NCBI RefSeq assembly: GCF_003751625.1
Contig: NZ_RJUL01000003.1
Location: 62,001 to 126,000 of the forward strand
DNA length: 64,000 nucleotides
Direction: 5' to 3'
Source: Gallaecimonas pentaromativorans
Lineage (GTDB): Bacteria > Pseudomonadota > Gammaproteobacteria > Enterobacterales > Gallaecimonadaceae
Shown: positions 46,550 to 56,285 of the stretch, piece after piece
Layout of the letters: each line of letters opens with the position of its first letter
How positions within the stretch are numbered: the first letter of the stretch is position 1
Notes under the pieces: model-generated
Databases searched by the model: none
The model's input: the letters and a program-made list of their open reading frames with translations, nothing else
What the model was told of the DNA's origin: nothing
Program-made: the position numbers and the translations under genes

Positions 46550-47212
46550 ATGGAGATAGGTAATCTTTTTTCCGGGCTTGGCGGCCAAAGCGCCACCGAC
46601 AAAACCAAGAGTGATGATACCGACACCACCCTGGCCGGGTTGTCCGGCCTTGGCAGCACATTGGCCGCGGTCACCGGCACCGGCACCGGCACCCAGCCGG
46701 CAAGCGACAGCGGCTTTGATCTGGTGCTTGGCCAGGTGATGCAACAAGCCATTGGCGGTATCGGCAGCAGCGCCACGCTTACCCAGCAAAGTGGCAGCCA
46801 GGCGGTGAGCTTTTTAAGCCAAAGCCTGGTGTCGGGGCTGACCATGGCCATGCTACCCACCGCCAGCAGCACCGAAAGCGCCGCCAAGCAGACCGCCAAA
46901 GACAGCGGCGGCCTGAAGATGTTTGCCGATGGCAACACCCCGTCGCTGGGGGACTTTATAGACATAGTCAATCCGCTGCAGCATATCCCGGTGGTGGACC
47001 GCTACTACCAGAAATGGACCGGCGACGAGCAAGGCTACGTGCCGCAGATGCTGGGCTCTACCCTCTATGGCGGCGCACTGGGAGCCGCCACCACACTCGC
47101 CAGTATTGGCGCCACCGAAGCGCTGGGGAAAAACCCGGTCGATTATGTGACAGATAAAATCACCGGTGATGATACCGCCGCCAAAACCGCCAGCACCACC
47201 AAAACCCCATGA
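46550..47212 (+). CDS. Unknown protein at the end of the flgH-flgP-flgT operon
   Basis: A 220-residue protein I do not recognise. The N-terminal 130 residues are Gly/Ser/Thr/Ala-rich and low in complexity. The conserved-looking core is DFIDIVNPLQHIPVVDRYYQKWTGD, followed by MLGSTLYGGALGAATTLASIGA. NPLQHIPVV-type motifs occur in hypothetical proteins of other proteobacteria. No signal peptide is evident, and the C-terminal small-residue stretch is only weakly hydrophobic. It starts two bases after flgT and ends at a terminator, so it is co-transcribed with flagellar ring genes. Confidence 0.65.
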   Translation: MEIGNLFSGLGGQSATDKTKSDDTDTTLAGLSGLGSTLAAVTGTGTGTQPASDSGFDLVLGQVMQQAIGGIGSSATLTQQSGSQAVSFLSQSLVSGLTMAMLPTASSTESAAKQTAKDSGGLKMFADGNTPSLGDFIDIVNPLQHIPVVDRYYQKWTGDEQGYVPQMLGSTLYGGALGAATTLASIGATEALGKNPVDYVTDKITGDDTAAKTASTTKTP

Positions 47213-47238
47213 AAAAGCCGGCTAATGCCGGCTTTTTT
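47212..47238. terminator. Bidirectional terminator between the flagellar operon and cfa
   Basis: A run, GCCGGC (47217-47222), loop TAAT, GCCGGC, TTTTTT. Serves both converging transcripts. Confidence 0.9.
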
Positions 47239-48398
47239 CAACTCACCCTCGGCGCCCCGCCAATCACCCCCTGGGGCGAGAGCAGGTATTGCCACAGCTG
47301 AATGTCGCGGGCCCGAAAGGCACCGGCACAAGACAACAGGTAATAGCGCCACATCCGGTAAAAGCGCGGCGGGTAGTGATCGGCAAAGTCAGGCCAGATA
47401 GCCTCGAAATTCCGGTACCAGGCCATCAGGGTTTTATCGTAATCGCTGCCGAAATTGTGCAAGTCTTCAATCACCATCAGCCCGTCGGCGGCATCCCCCA
47501 CCTGCCCGACCGACGGCAGGTCGCCGTTGGGGAAGATGTATTTGTCCACCCAGGGGTCAGGGGTGCTGGTGCGCTTGTTCTTGCCGATGGTGTGCAGCAG
47601 GCAAAGGCCATCTGGCGCCAGGCAGCGACGAGCCACCGCCATAAAGGTACGGTGGTTCTTGCGCCCCACATGCTCGAACATGCCGATACTGGCAATGCGA
47701 TCAAAAGGCTCGTCGAGGGTGCGGTAGTCTTCAAGGCGGATATCGAGCTTGAGGTGGCGATAACGCTTAAGGGCATATTGCTGCTGCTCGCGGGAGATGG
47801 TCACCCCTACCCCTTTAATGCCGTAGTGCTCGGCGGCGTAGCCTAAAAAACTGCCCCAGCCGCAGCCGATGTCCAACACCCTCATGCCGGGGCGCAGCCC
47901 CAGTTTGCGGCACACCAAATCGAGCTTGGCCTCCTGGGCCTGGTTAAGGGTGGTGGCGTTTTTCCAATAGCCGCAGGAATAAGCCAGGCGGTTATCCAGC
48001 ATGGCCTCGTAGAAACGGTTACCCAGATCGTAATGCTGCTCCCCCACCTGCCAGGCGCGGCGGCGGTTTTGCAAATTGAAGAGTTTGGCCCGAACCACGT
48101 TGCCCACCAGCTTCCAGGGCTTGAGATATTGCGGAATATCGGCGCGCAGCAACTTGCAGAAGAACAGATCCAGCGATTCGGCGTCCCAGTCGCCATCCAT
48201 GTAGGACTCGCCAAGGCCCAGGTTGCCCCTGGCCAGGGCATCGTCAAACACCCGGGTATTGTGCACCTGCATATCCCAGGGACGGTCGCCGTTGATTTGA
48301 ATATCGGCCTTAGCCAGCAGCTGTGCTGCCAGGGCCATGGAAGCACCCCCTTTAAGCGGCTTCATCACAGCGCTGACTTTGCTTGGTGTGTTGGTCAC
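47238..48398 (-). CDS. cfa: Cyclopropane-fatty-acyl-phospholipid synthase
   Basis: Methylates cis double bonds of membrane phospholipid acyl chains with SAM to form cyclopropane rings. The 386-residue enzyme has LGLGESYMDGDWD, HYDLGNRFYEAMLD, the SAM motif VLDIGCGWGSFLGYAAEHYG, and SIGMFEHVGRKN. Length agrees with E. coli Cfa (382). Start GTG 48398 is preceded by AAGGAGG. Divergent from a TetR gene, which may regulate it, across 195 bp. Confidence 0.94.
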   Translation of the reverse strand: MTNTPSKVSAVMKPLKGGASMALAAQLLAKADIQINGDRPWDMQVHNTRVFDDALARGNLGLGESYMDGDWDAESLDLFFCKLLRADIPQYLKPWKLVGNVVRAKLFNLQNRRRAWQVGEQHYDLGNRFYEAMLDNRLAYSCGYWKNATTLNQAQEAKLDLVCRKLGLRPGMRVLDIGCGWGSFLGYAAEHYGIKGVGVTISREQQQYALKRYRHLKLDIRLEDYRTLDEPFDRIASIGMFEHVGRKNHRTFMAVARRCLAPDGLCLLHTIGKNKRTSTPDPWVDKYIFPNGDLPSVGQVGDAADGLMVIEDLHNFGSDYDKTLMAWYRNFEAIWPDFADHYPPRFYRMWRYYLLSCAGAFRARDIQLWQYLLSPQGVIGGAPRVS

Positions 48399-48593
48399 CC
48401 GAACCTCCTTTACGCATGCGTCGGTTGGTTACTTTCATGGTTTCCCCCAATCTTTATAAACATGCACCATTGCTGTAAAAACAATCAACCCATACCTGAG
48501 TATTGTTGGGGATGTTCTGTGCAAAGGAAGGTTGCGTTATTTTTAACTGTGCCGTAGATTCCAATAAAACAGTGTTCGATTAGGCAAATAAAG

Positions 48594-49187
48594 ATGGGTC
48601 GACGCAACGATCACAGCCCGGTGGAATTTGACAAGATGGTGGTGGACACCGTCTGGCAGTGGCTGCAAAACCAAAGCGCAAGCGATCTTAGCCTGCGAAA
48701 AATCGCCAGTTTGATTGGCTATGCCCCCAGCACCCTGGTGTCGGTGTACGGCAGCTACGCCTTGCTGCTGCTTAGGGTCAACAGCGCCACCCTCGACCGC
48801 CTCGCCCAAAACCTCGCGGTTACCGACCCCAAAGCGCCGGCCAGGGACAGGCTGCTGGACGCCGCCCTTGGTTACCTCAACTTTGCCCGGGAACATCCCC
48901 ACGCCTTTCGGCTCATCTTTGAGCACAAGCTGGCCGAGGGGCAGAGCCTGCCACCGCATTTTTGCGACAAACTCGAAGCCATGTTTGGCCTGGTAGAAGC
49001 CCCCCTTAGCGAACTGCGCCCAGAGCTTAGCGCCAGCGCCCTGCATCTTCATGCACGCATGCTGTGGGCCAGCGTACACGGCATCTGCCAGTTGGATATC
49101 GACAACAAATTATTCTTGCAAGGCGCCGAGGGCCAAGCCCTTATCTGCGCCCTGCTCGGCCATGTTTTGGACAAGGAGTCCCAATGA
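48594..49187 (+). CDS. TetR-family regulator
   Basis: A 197-residue repressor-type protein. The N-terminal helix-turn-helix reads DLSLRKIASLIGYAPSTLVSVYGSYALLLL. The C-terminal ligand domain is of the WHG type (AREHPHAFRLIFEHKLAEG, then ARMLWASVHGICQLDID). It overlaps the MFS-PlsC gene by four bases (ATGA) and diverges from cfa, so control of both membrane-lipid genes is a reasonable guess. I could not define an operator; an imperfect AACTGT/ACAGT pair lies just upstream. Confidence 0.85.
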   Translation: MGRRNDHSPVEFDKMVVDTVWQWLQNQSASDLSLRKIASLIGYAPSTLVSVYGSYALLLLRVNSATLDRLAQNLAVTDPKAPARDRLLDAALGYLNFAREHPHAFRLIFEHKLAEGQSLPPHFCDKLEAMFGLVEAPLSELRPELSASALHLHARMLWASVHGICQLDIDNKLFLQGAEGQALICALLGHVLDKESQ

Positions 49188-51055
49188 AAGCCCTGCTTAG
49201 CCAACGCCGTTTCGGGCCGCTTTTTTTCACCCAGGCCCTGGGGGCTGCCAACGACAACCTGTTCAAAAATGCGCTGATGCTGCTGCTGACTTTTGGCGGC
49301 AGCCAACTGTTGCCCTGGCAGGACAGCTCCCTGACGGTGAACATTGCCGCCGGCCTCTTTATTCTGCCGTTTTTGTTGTTCTCCGCCACGGCCGGTAGCC
49401 TTGCCGACAGCATGGATAAGGCGCGGCTTATCCGTTACATCAAGCTGTGGGAGATCCTCATCATGGCCGGCGCCGTGCTGGCGCTGTGGGCAGGGCAATA
49501 CCTGCTGCTGCTGGGGGTATTGTTTTTGATGGGCAGCCAGTCGGCCTTTTTCGGGCCAGTCAAATACGCCATCTTGCCGCAGCTGTTAAAGCCCTCGGAG
49601 CTGGTGGCCGGTAATGCCTGGGTGGAAATGGGCACCTTTGTGGCCATTTTGCTTGGCACCATCGCCGGCGGCCTGGTGGTGGGTATGGAAGCGGCGCTGC
49701 GTTGGTTAAGCGTGGGGCTGCTGGTGCTGGCCGTGGCCGGTTATCTGGCCGCCCGGCTTATTCCCGCTGCCCCGGCCAGCCCCAAGGCCCAGCCTTTTCA
49801 ATTCAAACCCTGGCAGCAAAGCCGGGAGATGTTTCGTATCGGCCGCCAAAACCGCACCCTCTTTCTCTCCTTGATGGCCATCAGCTGGTTCTGGTTCCTG
49901 GGTGCCGGTTACCTTACCCAGTTTGCCAACTACGCCCGCCTTAACCTTGGCGGCGACAACACCGTGGTCACGGCGCTGCTGGTGGCGTTTTCGGTGGGGG
50001 TGGCCATCGGCTCCATGCTCTGTGAGCGCTTAAGTGGCGGCCAGGTGGAGCTGGGCCTGGTGCCCATCGGCTCGGTAGGGTTGACCCTTTTTGGCCTGGA
50101 CTTGGCCTTTGCCTCGCCGACCGAAGTGGCGCCGCAACTGATGGGCCTTGGGGCATATCTCGCCGAGCCTTACGGTTGGCGGGTGCTGATTGACCTAACC
50201 CTTATCGGGGTCTTTGGCGGCCTTTTTATCGTGCCCCTTTATGCCCTCTTACAATCTCGCGCCGACGAAGATCAGCGGGCGCGGGTGATCGCTGCCAACA
50301 ACGTGATGAACGCGCTGTTTATGGTGGCCAGCGCGCTGTTTGGCATCCTCTTTTTAAGTGTGATGGAGTTGTCCATCGACCAGTACTTCGGGGTGCTGGC
50401 CATCATGAACGCAGCGGTGGCGCTCTATGTGTACTTCCAGCTGCCCGAGTTCGTGCTGCGCCTTTGCATCTGGCTGCTCAGCCACAGCTTTTACCGGGTG
50501 AAAAGCCAAGGCCTGGCGCAGATCCCCAAAGAAGGGCCAGCACTGCTGGTGTGTAACCACGTCAGTTTTGTCGATGCGTTGCTGCTGGCCGGCAGTTGCC
50601 GGCGCCCGGTGCGCTTTGTGATGGACAAAAGCATCTACCAGTTGCCGGTGCTCAACTGGCTGTTCAAGGTGGCCAAAACCATTCCCATTTGCTCGCAAAA
50701 GCAAGACCCTGACACCTACCAGCGGGCCTTTGAGCGCATCGACGCCGAACTGGCCGCCGGCGAGGTGGTGTGCATCTTCCCCGAGGGCAAACTGACCCGG
50801 GATGGCAACATCAATAGCTTCCGGCCGGGGGTGGAGAAAATTCTTGAACAACGCCCGGTGCCGGTGGTGCCCATGGCACTGAAGGGCCTGTGGGGCAGCT
50901 TTTTCAGCCACCAGGGCAAAGGGGCCTTTAAACCGGGGCGCGGCCGCTTTTGGTCAAAAATCGCCATCGTTGCCGGCCCGGCTTTGGACGGTGCCCACAC
51001 CGATGCCGCAGAGCTGGAGGCCCAGGTACGAGGCTTGCGCGGCGAACAAATGTAA
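49184..51055 (+). CDS. MFS lysophospholipid transporter-acyltransferase fusion (LplT-PlsC type)
   Basis: A 623-residue fusion. Residues 1 to about 415 are an LplT-like major facilitator (LFFTQALGAANDNLFKNALMLLLTF, then GSQSAFFGPVKYAILPQL). The C-terminal 200 residues are a PlsC acyltransferase with NHVSFVDALLL, DKSIYQLPVLNWLFKVAKTI and FPEGKLTRDG. In E. coli LplT flips lysophospholipid inward and Aas reacylates it. Here transport and acyl transfer are in one chain, but the acyl-ACP synthetase half of Aas is missing. Likely membrane-lipid repair. The start at 49184 overlaps the TetR stop. Confidence 0.88.
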   Translation: MKALLSQRRFGPLFFTQALGAANDNLFKNALMLLLTFGGSQLLPWQDSSLTVNIAAGLFILPFLLFSATAGSLADSMDKARLIRYIKLWEILIMAGAVLALWAGQYLLLLGVLFLMGSQSAFFGPVKYAILPQLLKPSELVAGNAWVEMGTFVAILLGTIAGGLVVGMEAALRWLSVGLLVLAVAGYLAARLIPAAPASPKAQPFQFKPWQQSREMFRIGRQNRTLFLSLMAISWFWFLGAGYLTQFANYARLNLGGDNTVVTALLVAFSVGVAIGSMLCERLSGGQVELGLVPIGSVGLTLFGLDLAFASPTEVAPQLMGLGAYLAEPYGWRVLIDLTLIGVFGGLFIVPLYALLQSRADEDQRARVIAANNVMNALFMVASALFGILFLSVMELSIDQYFGVLAIMNAAVALYVYFQLPEFVLRLCIWLLSHSFYRVKSQGLAQIPKEGPALLVCNHVSFVDALLLAGSCRRPVRFVMDKSIYQLPVLNWLFKVAKTIPICSQKQDPDTYQRAFERIDAELAAGEVVCIFPEGKLTRDGNINSFRPGVEKILEQRPVPVVPMALKGLWGSFFSHQGKGAFKPGRGRFWSKIAIVAGPALDGAHTDAAELEAQVRGLRGEQM

Positions 51056-51161
51056 TTAAAAAGAAACAAAAAAGTGATCGCGTTTCCTACAAAAAAAGGC
51101 AGAATAAAAATCGATAGACGATATTTTGCCCAGAAAATCAGGGCGGTAGGATGCGCCAACC

Positions 51162-52022
51162 ATGCAATTTCGCCACGAGACATTCCTGCTCGACACCCAC
51201 CACCTGAAGCTGGGTGACGGCGAGCGGTCGGTCACCCTGGATGCCCGCATGGGTAAGCTGCTGGAGCTGCTGTATGAGGCCTACCCAGAGTGCTGCTCGC
51301 GCCAGGCCCTGCTGGATGCCTTGTGGCCCAATACCGTGGTGTCTGACTGGTCCCTGTCCAGGCTAATCAGTGATTTTCGCAAGCTCTGCCAGGACCACGG
51401 CCTGGACGCCCCGATGATCCAAACCCTCAAGGGCCGGGGCTATCGGCTGGAAAGCCATGCCTGGCAGATGGCCGCCTCCCAGCAACCATCCGAGCCGCCG
51501 CAAACCGTGCCCAAGCTCAACAATCGCCCCAGCAAACTGTGGCTGGCGGCGCTGCCGTTGATGGCCTTGGCGGCGCTGCTGTTGTACCTGCCGCTGTCGG
51601 CCAACAACACCCCTTTGCAAATCGCCGAGCCGCATAACGCCCTTGGCCGGGTACTGTGGGTAGACGACCACCCCGGCAACAACACCGCCGAGCGGCGTTT
51701 TTTGGAGGCCAAAGGCATTGCCACTTACATTGCCACCTCAACCGAGGAGGCCCTGACCATACTGTCGCTCCATCGCCACAATGCTGTTATTACCGACATG
51801 GGCCGGGACGACGACGTGCTGGCCGGGGTGCATCTTCTGGAACAGATGCGGGCCAGGGGCGATCTGACCCCGGTGCTCTTCTACACCATCATGCCCTCGG
51901 ATGAAAAACGGCAGTTGGTGATGGCCAAGGGGGCCCAGGGTATCGCCTTTGATTCCACCGCCCTTTACCAGCAATTACAGCCCTTTTTCCCAGCCCGTTC
52001 CGCCGCCAAACAAGGTAAATAA
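51162..52022 (+). CDS. Membrane regulator: winged helix - TM - receiver-like domain
   Basis: A 286-residue protein with inverted domain order. Residues 1-100 are an OmpR/CadC-type winged helix (LLEAYPECCSRQALLDALWP in part, LSRLISDFRKL, IQTLKGRGYRL). Residues 126-146 form one membrane helix after basic residues, which predicts N-in/C-out. Residues 163-275 are a receiver-like domain with WVDDHPGNN, a possible phospho-Asp212 in VITDMGRDDD and Thr242 in FYT, but no conserved lysine at the end (GIAFDS). A periplasmic receiver would have no normal phosphodonor. Possible ToxR-like function. Promoter region is the AT-rich 106 bp upstream. Confidence 0.75.
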   Translation: MQFRHETFLLDTHHLKLGDGERSVTLDARMGKLLELLYEAYPECCSRQALLDALWPNTVVSDWSLSRLISDFRKLCQDHGLDAPMIQTLKGRGYRLESHAWQMAASQQPSEPPQTVPKLNNRPSKLWLAALPLMALAALLLYLPLSANNTPLQIAEPHNALGRVLWVDDHPGNNTAERRFLEAKGIATYIATSTEEALTILSLHRHNAVITDMGRDDDVLAGVHLLEQMRARGDLTPVLFYTIMPSDEKRQLVMAKGAQGIAFDSTALYQQLQPFFPARSAAKQGK

Positions 52023-52174
52023 CCCCCTGATTAACAAGGTTTCAAGTTAAATCACGTTCATTCATTAGCAAAGACGAATGATCCCTTGCAGCGTCTCAAA
52101 GGCCAGCCAGGGAATGGCGCAAGACCCAGCACCTGGCGGCTTTGGTCTTGTCCCTGAAATGGAGCATTCCCGTG

Positions 52175-54436
52175 ATGAAAAGCCAGTCAATCCTTGTAGC
52201 GTCCCTGGCCCTGCTACTGAGCGCATGCGGTGGCAGTGACAACGACGACACCCCAACGCCCGTTACCAACAGCGCCCCCACCTTCAGCCCCCTTGCCGTT
52301 GAAACCTTGAACGGCGCCCCGGTCAGCATCGACCTTGCCACCATGAGCCAGGACCTTGATGGCGACACCCTGACCATCAAAACCCTGGGCGAGGCCGCCC
52401 ACGGCAGCCTGAGCGCCAACGGCCTGGTGGTGAGCTATGACCCGGACGACAGCTACGCCGGCACCGACACCTTTAGCGTGGTGCTGACCGACGGCCAGCA
52501 TGATGTCAGCGGTGAGCTCAGCGTCGATGCCTACCAGGGGCTGACCATCAGCGGCTCGGTGGTAGACGAACCCATCCCCGGCGCTACCGTGACCGTGACC
52601 ATCAACGGCCAAACCTTTACCGCCACCGCCGATGCCAACGGCGACTATGTGCTGGATCTCAAAACCCTGGATCTGGGGGGATACGTCAAGCTGGTAGCCA
52701 CCAGCAGCACCAGCCCGGATGTGCTGCTGGTGAGCCTGGTCGGTGAAGCCGGCAGCCTGGTTGCTGGAGGCGGCACCGTTAATAACGACGTGACCAATAT
52801 CACCACCGCCCGTTACGTGCTGGCGGTAGAAGCCAATGGCGGCGAGATAACCTCCAACAGCGAAATGGCCAGCGCCGAAGATGGCATCGACGCCGACAAG
52901 CTCTTGGAAGTGGCGGCAGTCATCAAGGTGATGCTGGACAATCCTGATTACAGCCTGCCAGAAGGTTTTGATAATGTGCTGGATTTTGTAGCCGATACCG
53001 AAGCCTATAACGACTTTGTACAAGAGGTCACCAGCACCAACCCAGACGACAACGCCCTAACCCAGGCCATGGCCGCCATTATCAGCGATCCGGCCCTGAC
53101 CACCGCCTTTACCAGCGACAACCTGGCCAGCCACTACTATGTAACCAGCGCCGCTGCACCCGGCTTTTTGGCCAGAGGCGGCGACCTCATCACCCTTGCC
53201 AGCGACAACAGCTGCCTCTTTGCCAACGAATACAACACCCAAAGCTGCACCTGGGCCATCAGCGACGGCAAGCTCAACGTCACCTTTGCCACGCCGCTGG
53301 AAAACTACGGCTTTTATAACGTTTACGATCTGCTGCCTGCCGCCCAGGCGGATCAGTTCATGGACGAATACGGCACCTCCCAACTGGGTGGCACCCGCTA
53401 TGACAAAGGCTACAGCTACACCCTGCTGGTGAGCGGTGATGTCATCGACAGCGTCAACGTCGCGGTAACCTATGACATCGTCTACGACGAGGTCTGGATA
53501 GGGGGCGAGAAAATCGACCTGCCCAACCTGACCGATGACAGCGACGATTTTCGCCAACTGCTGCGTAACGGCGATGGCTCGGTGCCCATGGACATCGACC
53601 AAGACGCCTTGGCCGACGACTGGGCCGTGCCCACCTATTACGACAGCGCCTATGGCCTTACCTACAACGGTGACCTGCTGGTGTTTAACTCCAACGGCAC
53701 CGCCACTAGCGGCACCGGCCATGCCGACCTCTCGGACCGGGATTTCAGCTGGAGCCTGAGCAGTAATACCGTCACCCTCACCTTTACCGACGGCACCGTG
53801 CTTAGCGTCGTCAAACTTGATGAGGAAGGGGAGCTTAACGGCCTGGCCCTGACCACCCGAGATAGCACCGGCAAGGTGCTGGCTTTTAGCTACAACTTTG
53901 GTACCTGGAAAGACGAAACCAATCCCTTTACCGCCACCAACGTCCTGACCCCAACGGGCCACCACTGGGCCACCTTTGTTAACGCCTGGGACGCCAGCTA
54001 CTGGCAGGACGGCGAGCTGGACTACATGGCCATCTCCGCCTTTGGCTGGGAGTTCTATGCCGACGGCACCTCTGACAACCTGCAGTACTACTACGACGGT
54101 GGCGATGAAGACGGCGATGGCAACACCAGTGAAGTCATGGACCGCCGCTACTACGGCACCTGGTCCATCGACGAAGACGATGTACTGAACTTCAACCGCT
54201 GCTTTATGGCCGGCAACTGCGAGCGCCGCCAGTGGTTGTCACTGCACAACGACGGCGAAGAGCTTATCGTGCTGGAGCGCGCCTATCGCGATGACGGCAA
54301 CGGCGAGTATTTATCCATACCGCCGCGTCTTAACATCTACCGCGACTGGCAAAACTTGACGGTAGACAGAGCCGTTAGCAGCAATAACCGGGTGGTGGCC
54401 TACCCCAGTAGCCGCAGCAAACGCCCCCGCAATTAA
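52175..54436 (+). CDS. Large lipoprotein with cadherin/Ig-like N-terminal domain
   Basis: A 753-residue lipoprotein (lipobox LLSAC, Cys18). After a short linker, residues about 35-118 form a cadherin/Ig-like repeat (APTFSPLAVETLNGAPVSID, then DDSYAGTDTFSVVLTDG). A carboxypeptidase-regulatory-like beta unit (ISGSVVDEPIPGATVTVTING) follows. The rest is acidic and unknown, with two repeats of a WxxY/DGT-type pattern. It has a basic tail (SRSKRPRN). ATG 52175 follows GGAG; the frame to 52142 is not used. No known function; probably surface- or periplasm-facing. Monocistronic, ending at a terminator. Confidence 0.8.
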   Translation: MKSQSILVASLALLLSACGGSDNDDTPTPVTNSAPTFSPLAVETLNGAPVSIDLATMSQDLDGDTLTIKTLGEAAHGSLSANGLVVSYDPDDSYAGTDTFSVVLTDGQHDVSGELSVDAYQGLTISGSVVDEPIPGATVTVTINGQTFTATADANGDYVLDLKTLDLGGYVKLVATSSTSPDVLLVSLVGEAGSLVAGGGTVNNDVTNITTARYVLAVEANGGEITSNSEMASAEDGIDADKLLEVAAVIKVMLDNPDYSLPEGFDNVLDFVADTEAYNDFVQEVTSTNPDDNALTQAMAAIISDPALTTAFTSDNLASHYYVTSAAAPGFLARGGDLITLASDNSCLFANEYNTQSCTWAISDGKLNVTFATPLENYGFYNVYDLLPAAQADQFMDEYGTSQLGGTRYDKGYSYTLLVSGDVIDSVNVAVTYDIVYDEVWIGGEKIDLPNLTDDSDDFRQLLRNGDGSVPMDIDQDALADDWAVPTYYDSAYGLTYNGDLLVFNSNGTATSGTGHADLSDRDFSWSLSSNTVTLTFTDGTVLSVVKLDEEGELNGLALTTRDSTGKVLAFSYNFGTWKDETNPFTATNVLTPTGHHWATFVNAWDASYWQDGELDYMAISAFGWEFYADGTSDNLQYYYDGGDEDGDGNTSEVMDRRYYGTWSIDEDDVLNFNRCFMAGNCERRQWLSLHNDGEELIVLERAYRDDGNGEYLSIPPRLNIYRDWQNLTVDRAVSSNNRVVAYPSSRSKRPRN

Positions 54437-54447
54437 GGCGGTAATTG

Positions 54448-54480
54448 ACAAGGCCCCGCCTCGGCGGGGCCTTGTCTTAT
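54448..54480 (+). terminator. Terminator after the large lipoprotein gene
   Basis: Perfect 13-bp stem ACAAGGCCCCGCC/GGCGGGGCCTTGT (54448-54460 with 54463-54475), then CTTAT. Confidence 0.8.
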
Positions 54481-54591
54481 CAGCGCACAGTCTGCCGCGC
54501 TTTTCCTTGCACTCTTAGGCGCCTTGGTCCATGTTGTCTGCCGCCTATGCCCCAGCCGTAACGGGGCTGACCAAAACAAGAGGACCTCCAG

Positions 54592-56247
<1,656 letters not shown>

Positions 56248-56257
56248 GCTCGCTGAT

Positions 56258-56285
56258 AAAAAAGCCGCCCTCGGGCGGCTTTTTT
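56258..56285. terminator. Bidirectional terminator between the M49-like gene and the HupE operon
   Basis: A run, GCCGCCC, loop TC, GGGCGGC, TTTTTT (56264-56285). Confidence 0.92.

Noticed and set aside
45300-46661. 453-codon antisense frame opposite flgT
   Set aside because: FlgT is clearly encoded on the plus strand; the mirror is low-complexity and has no start context.
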